NCBI GenBank assembly: GCA_910588635.1
Contig: CAJUPW010000046.1
Coordinates: 1 to 8,497, forward strand
Length of the DNA: 8,497 nt
DNA from: an uncultured Oscillospiraceae bacterium
GTDB taxonomy: Bacteria; Bacillota; Clostridia; Oscillospirales; Oscillospiraceae
Direction: 5' to 3'
Shown: positions 6,845-8,497 of the stretch, piece after piece
How the letters are laid out: the number at the start of each line of letters is the position of its first letter
Position numbering within the stretch: the stretch's first letter is position 1
Made by a program: the position numbers and the translations under genes
The notes under the pieces: generated by a model
What the model was told of the DNA's origin: nothing
The model's database searches: none
The model's input: only the letters and a program-made list of their open reading frames with translations

Positions 6845-7702
6845 TTACTGCTGAACAGCGGTCACGCACCAGCGGTACTCCGGCTGGTTCATCACGCAGG
6901 TGTAGAGGGTCACGCGGTTGTCGGTGGTGGGGGCGGTGCCGCTGTTGTCGTTGACGCTGACCTTCTCCACGCTGGTGACGGCATAGGTGCGGGTCCCCAG
7001 CAGGGTGGTCAGGGTGATGGTATCGCCAGCCTCCAGAGTGTGGATCTTCCCGAAGTGATTGTTCACCCCTCGGTTATGGCCTGCGAAACAGCAGTTTCCG
7101 TCCCAGATGCTGGTGTCGGTAAAGTGGCCCGCACCTTTCTTCAGCGCGGCGCTGTCCGTCCCCTGGTAGACCTTGACTGTCAGGCCGATGGCGGGGATCT
7201 TCAGCGTCCCCAAGTGTCCGCCGCTGTAGTAGAGGTCACTGGTGACCTCCGTGTAACCGCTGGTGGTACTGCCCTGGGCGATGTCGGTGGGGCTGCTGGG
7301 GATCTGGGTCATGGTGAAGTTACCGCTGGTATCCACCGCAGGGTACTGCCCAGGGACAAAGGAACTGCCCGGAGCGCCGCCTGTTGTGTTGGCCCCGGCG
7401 CTCCCTACCTGATTGACCAGTCCGCCGCTGAGAGCGCCGGGGACGAGGTTGGGGGTGAGGTATTCGCCGCTGCCGGGGAGGTAGCTGGTGGGAGAGCCGA
7501 AACCGGGAGCCGCCAGGGCGGTGTTCTTGCTCCGGTCCACGTTGGGGTTCTCCCACTCGTAGATGGTATCATCCGATGTCGGCTGACCGAACAGGTAATC
7601 CTCCGGGGCGTCGAAGTCATATTCCAATGCGCTGGCCTGGGTGACGCAGAGGGCGCACAGCATAGCGGCCAGCAGAAAACTGCGCAGTTTCATGGTTTTC
7701 AA
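6845..7702 (-). CDS. Sortase with long disordered N-terminal linker
   Basis: Cysteine transpeptidase predicted to join a surface protein to the cell wall or to another subunit; 285 residues. The start is a TTG at 7702: it has GGAG about 10 bases upstream, whereas the in-frame ATG at 7693 is too far from it. An N-terminal hydrophobic segment (FLLAAMLCALCV) is followed by QASA, which looks like a cleavage site. Residues about 28-160 form a Gly/Ser/Thr/Pro-rich linker with no fold I recognise. The catalytic domain starts near LGTLKIPAIGL. It shows His209 in AGHNRG, Cys269 in TLYTC and Arg277 in EYRWCV, the order and spacing of sortases. It resembles the class D-like group most, but the class is uncertain. 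It starts 7 bases after the preceding stop, so the two genes are probably co-transcribed and perhaps translationally coupled. The likely client is the adhesin downstream, but its sorting signal is not in the window. Confidence 0.9.
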   Translation of the reverse strand: MKTMKLRSFLLAAMLCALCVTQASALEYDFDAPEDYLFGQPTSDDTIYEWENPNVDRSKNTALAAPGFGSPTSYLPGSGEYLTPNLVPGALSGGLVNQVGSAGANTTGGAPGSSFVPGQYPAVDTSGNFTMTQIPSSPTDIAQGSTTSGYTEVTSDLYYSGGHLGTLKIPAIGLTVKVYQGTDSAALKKGAGHFTDTSIWDGNCCFAGHNRGVNNHFGKIHTLEAGDTITLTTLLGTRTYAVTSVEKVSVNDNSGTAPTTDNRVTLYTCVMNQPEYRWCVTAVQQ

Positions 7703-7709
7703 AGGTACA

Positions 7710-8497
7710 TCATCTCCGTTCCTTGAATTTTTTGAATGCGAACCAGCCGCCAGCGCCCAGGGCCAGCACCACAACGCCGATGATCACAGGGCGTTTCAGG
7801 CCGGACAGATCCACAGGCTCCTTTTCGGTGTCTGGGGCCTCGGCCCCATCCGGCTGATTACTGTCATTCTTTTCATCAGCTCCAGGGGTCTTGGATTCCT
7901 CCGGGGCCTTTTCACTGCCAAAAATGGCGGTGTAGGTGACCACAGCGCAGTTGGCCTTGGACACCTCGCCGGTGTAGTTGGCGGTGACGGTGTAGCCGGT
8001 GGCGTACCGGCTGGTGGTAGAGCCGGTATAGCTTGCGGTGGCGGTGTAGCGGGTGACAGGGTTGCCCTCGCCATCCACATCCATGGTTTCGCTCCACTTC
8101 ACATCACCCAGAGTCAGGGTTTTGCCCTTATCCTCGATGCTCTTGGGGATGAGGGACACATCCGCCTCAGACAGATTGGGATAGCTGCGGCTGGCGGACA
8201 GCGAGGTCGTTTTGTTGGCGTAGCCGTCCGTGGTGACCTGGACGCTGGTGTGGTCCAGCCGCAGGATGCCCACATAGCCGTCCTCGGTGGTCACCTCCAT
8301 CTCAGCGTCCAGCCGCTGGAGGATGGTCTCCAGGCTGTTGGTGTCGCTGGGCTTGGTGACTGTCTCGGTGTGGGTCTGGATGTCCACCCCCACCTCGTCC
8401 TTCCGGGTCATGTCCAGCAGATAGTAGCGCCGCCCGTTGCGGATGAAGTCCTCGGTGGGGATGAGGCTGGGATCGTCTGCCAACGAGAGCTGATAGG
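7710..8497 (-). CDS. Membrane-anchored surface protein of unknown function, 5' end beyond window
   Basis: The final 262 codons of a larger gene; the frame is open through the right edge. A TTG at 8483 is in frame, but the frame continues upstream of it (YQLS) and no signal peptide follows it, so the real start is almost certainly outside. The visible part is an outward-facing region with many Thr/Ser/Tyr strands, including two related segments (TASYTGSTTSRYATG and TANYTGEVSK). An acidic Pro/Glu/Asp linker follows. Near the end lies one membrane helix (VIIGVVVLALGAGGWFAF) with a short basic tail (KKFKERR). This implies a type I membrane protein with its bulk outside the cell. There is no LPXTG-like motif, so sortase does not appear to anchor it. 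I do not recognise the family. It is probably co-transcribed with the sortase gene 7 bases downstream and may be an accessory or receptor for the surface structure. Confidence 0.85.
   Translation of the reverse strand, partial: YQLSLADDPSLIPTEDFIRNGRRYYLLDMTRKDEVGVDIQTHTETVTKPSDTNSLETILQRLDAEMEVTTEDGYVGILRLDHTSVQVTTDGYANKTTSLSASRSYPNLSEADVSLIPKSIEDKGKTLTLGDVKWSETMDVDGEGNPVTRYTATASYTGSTTSRYATGYTVTANYTGEVSKANCAVVTYTAIFGSEKAPEESKTPGADEKNDSNQPDGAEAPDTEKEPVDLSGLKRPVIIGVVVLALGAGGWFAFKKFKERR
7713..7717 (-). promoter_or_regulatory. Ribosome binding site of the sortase gene, overlapping the upstream gene's end
   Basis: GGAGA on the minus strand lies within the last codons of the upstream gene, about 10 bases before the TTG at 7702 and about 19 bases before the ATG at 7693. 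It supports the TTG start and coupling to the upstream gene. Confidence 0.6.

Noticed and set aside
6038..7726. Plus-strand open frames opposite the transglutaminase-like and sortase genes (6038-6790, 7040-7726)
   Set aside because: They are antisense to genes with intact catalytic motifs, signal peptides and ribosome binding sites.
7703..7774. Extended sortase start at 7774 inside the upstream gene
   Set aside because: It would overlap the membrane helix coding of the upstream gene and hide the signal peptide. The TTG at 7702 has a suitable ribosome binding site.
1..8497. Integrative or conjugative element
   Set aside because: Surface cassettes of this sort can ride on such elements, but no integrase, relaxase, conjugation gene, attachment site or insertion sequence is visible here.

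Overview
The window is GC-rich and all four genes lie on the minus strand, so transcription runs from the right edge (8497) to the left edge (1). The GC-rich coding sequence, good GGAGG-type ribosome binding sites, a TTG start and the Gram-positive surface protein families (sortase, CnaB repeats, thioester domain) together suggest a gut Clostridia/Oscillospiraceae-like Firmicute. That taxonomy is inference; no taxonomic marker gene is present.

In transcription order: (1) 8497-7710, the 3' part of a membrane-anchored surface protein of unknown function, with an acidic linker and one C-terminal membrane helix. (2) 7702-6845, a secreted or anchored sortase with all three catalytic residues, starting at TTG only 7 bases after the preceding stop. 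(3) 6733-5903, an exported transglutaminase-like protein with a visible Cys-His-Asp triad, after a 111-base gap with a possible promoter. (4) A strong intrinsic terminator (about 5846-5887). (5) 5777 to beyond base 1, a giant adhesin of which 1925 codons are in the window. It has a signal peptide, a predicted thioester domain (Cys76 with Gln141 in a TQLAVW motif), an unassigned linking region, and then at least sixteen complete CnaB/SpaA-type domains plus the start of a seventeenth. Its C-terminus is outside the window.

The theme is covalent chemistry at the cell surface. The adhesin tip is predicted to carry an internal thioester that can bond to a target. Every complete stalk domain keeps the Lys, Glu and Asn/Asp expected for self-formed isopeptide bonds. 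The sortase could anchor a surface protein. The transglutaminase-like enzyme could add, process or remove further bonds, although its substrate is unknown. The functional link between these genes is inferred from adjacency and shared surface location.

The two very long plus-strand open frames (81-1547 and 2151-5792) are antisense shadows of the adhesin. The adhesin frame itself has neither stop nor frameshift in the window, as judged by hand translation. No RNA genes, CRISPR arrays, insertion sequences or integrase/conjugation genes were recognised, and no stretch over 300 bases lacks a gene.
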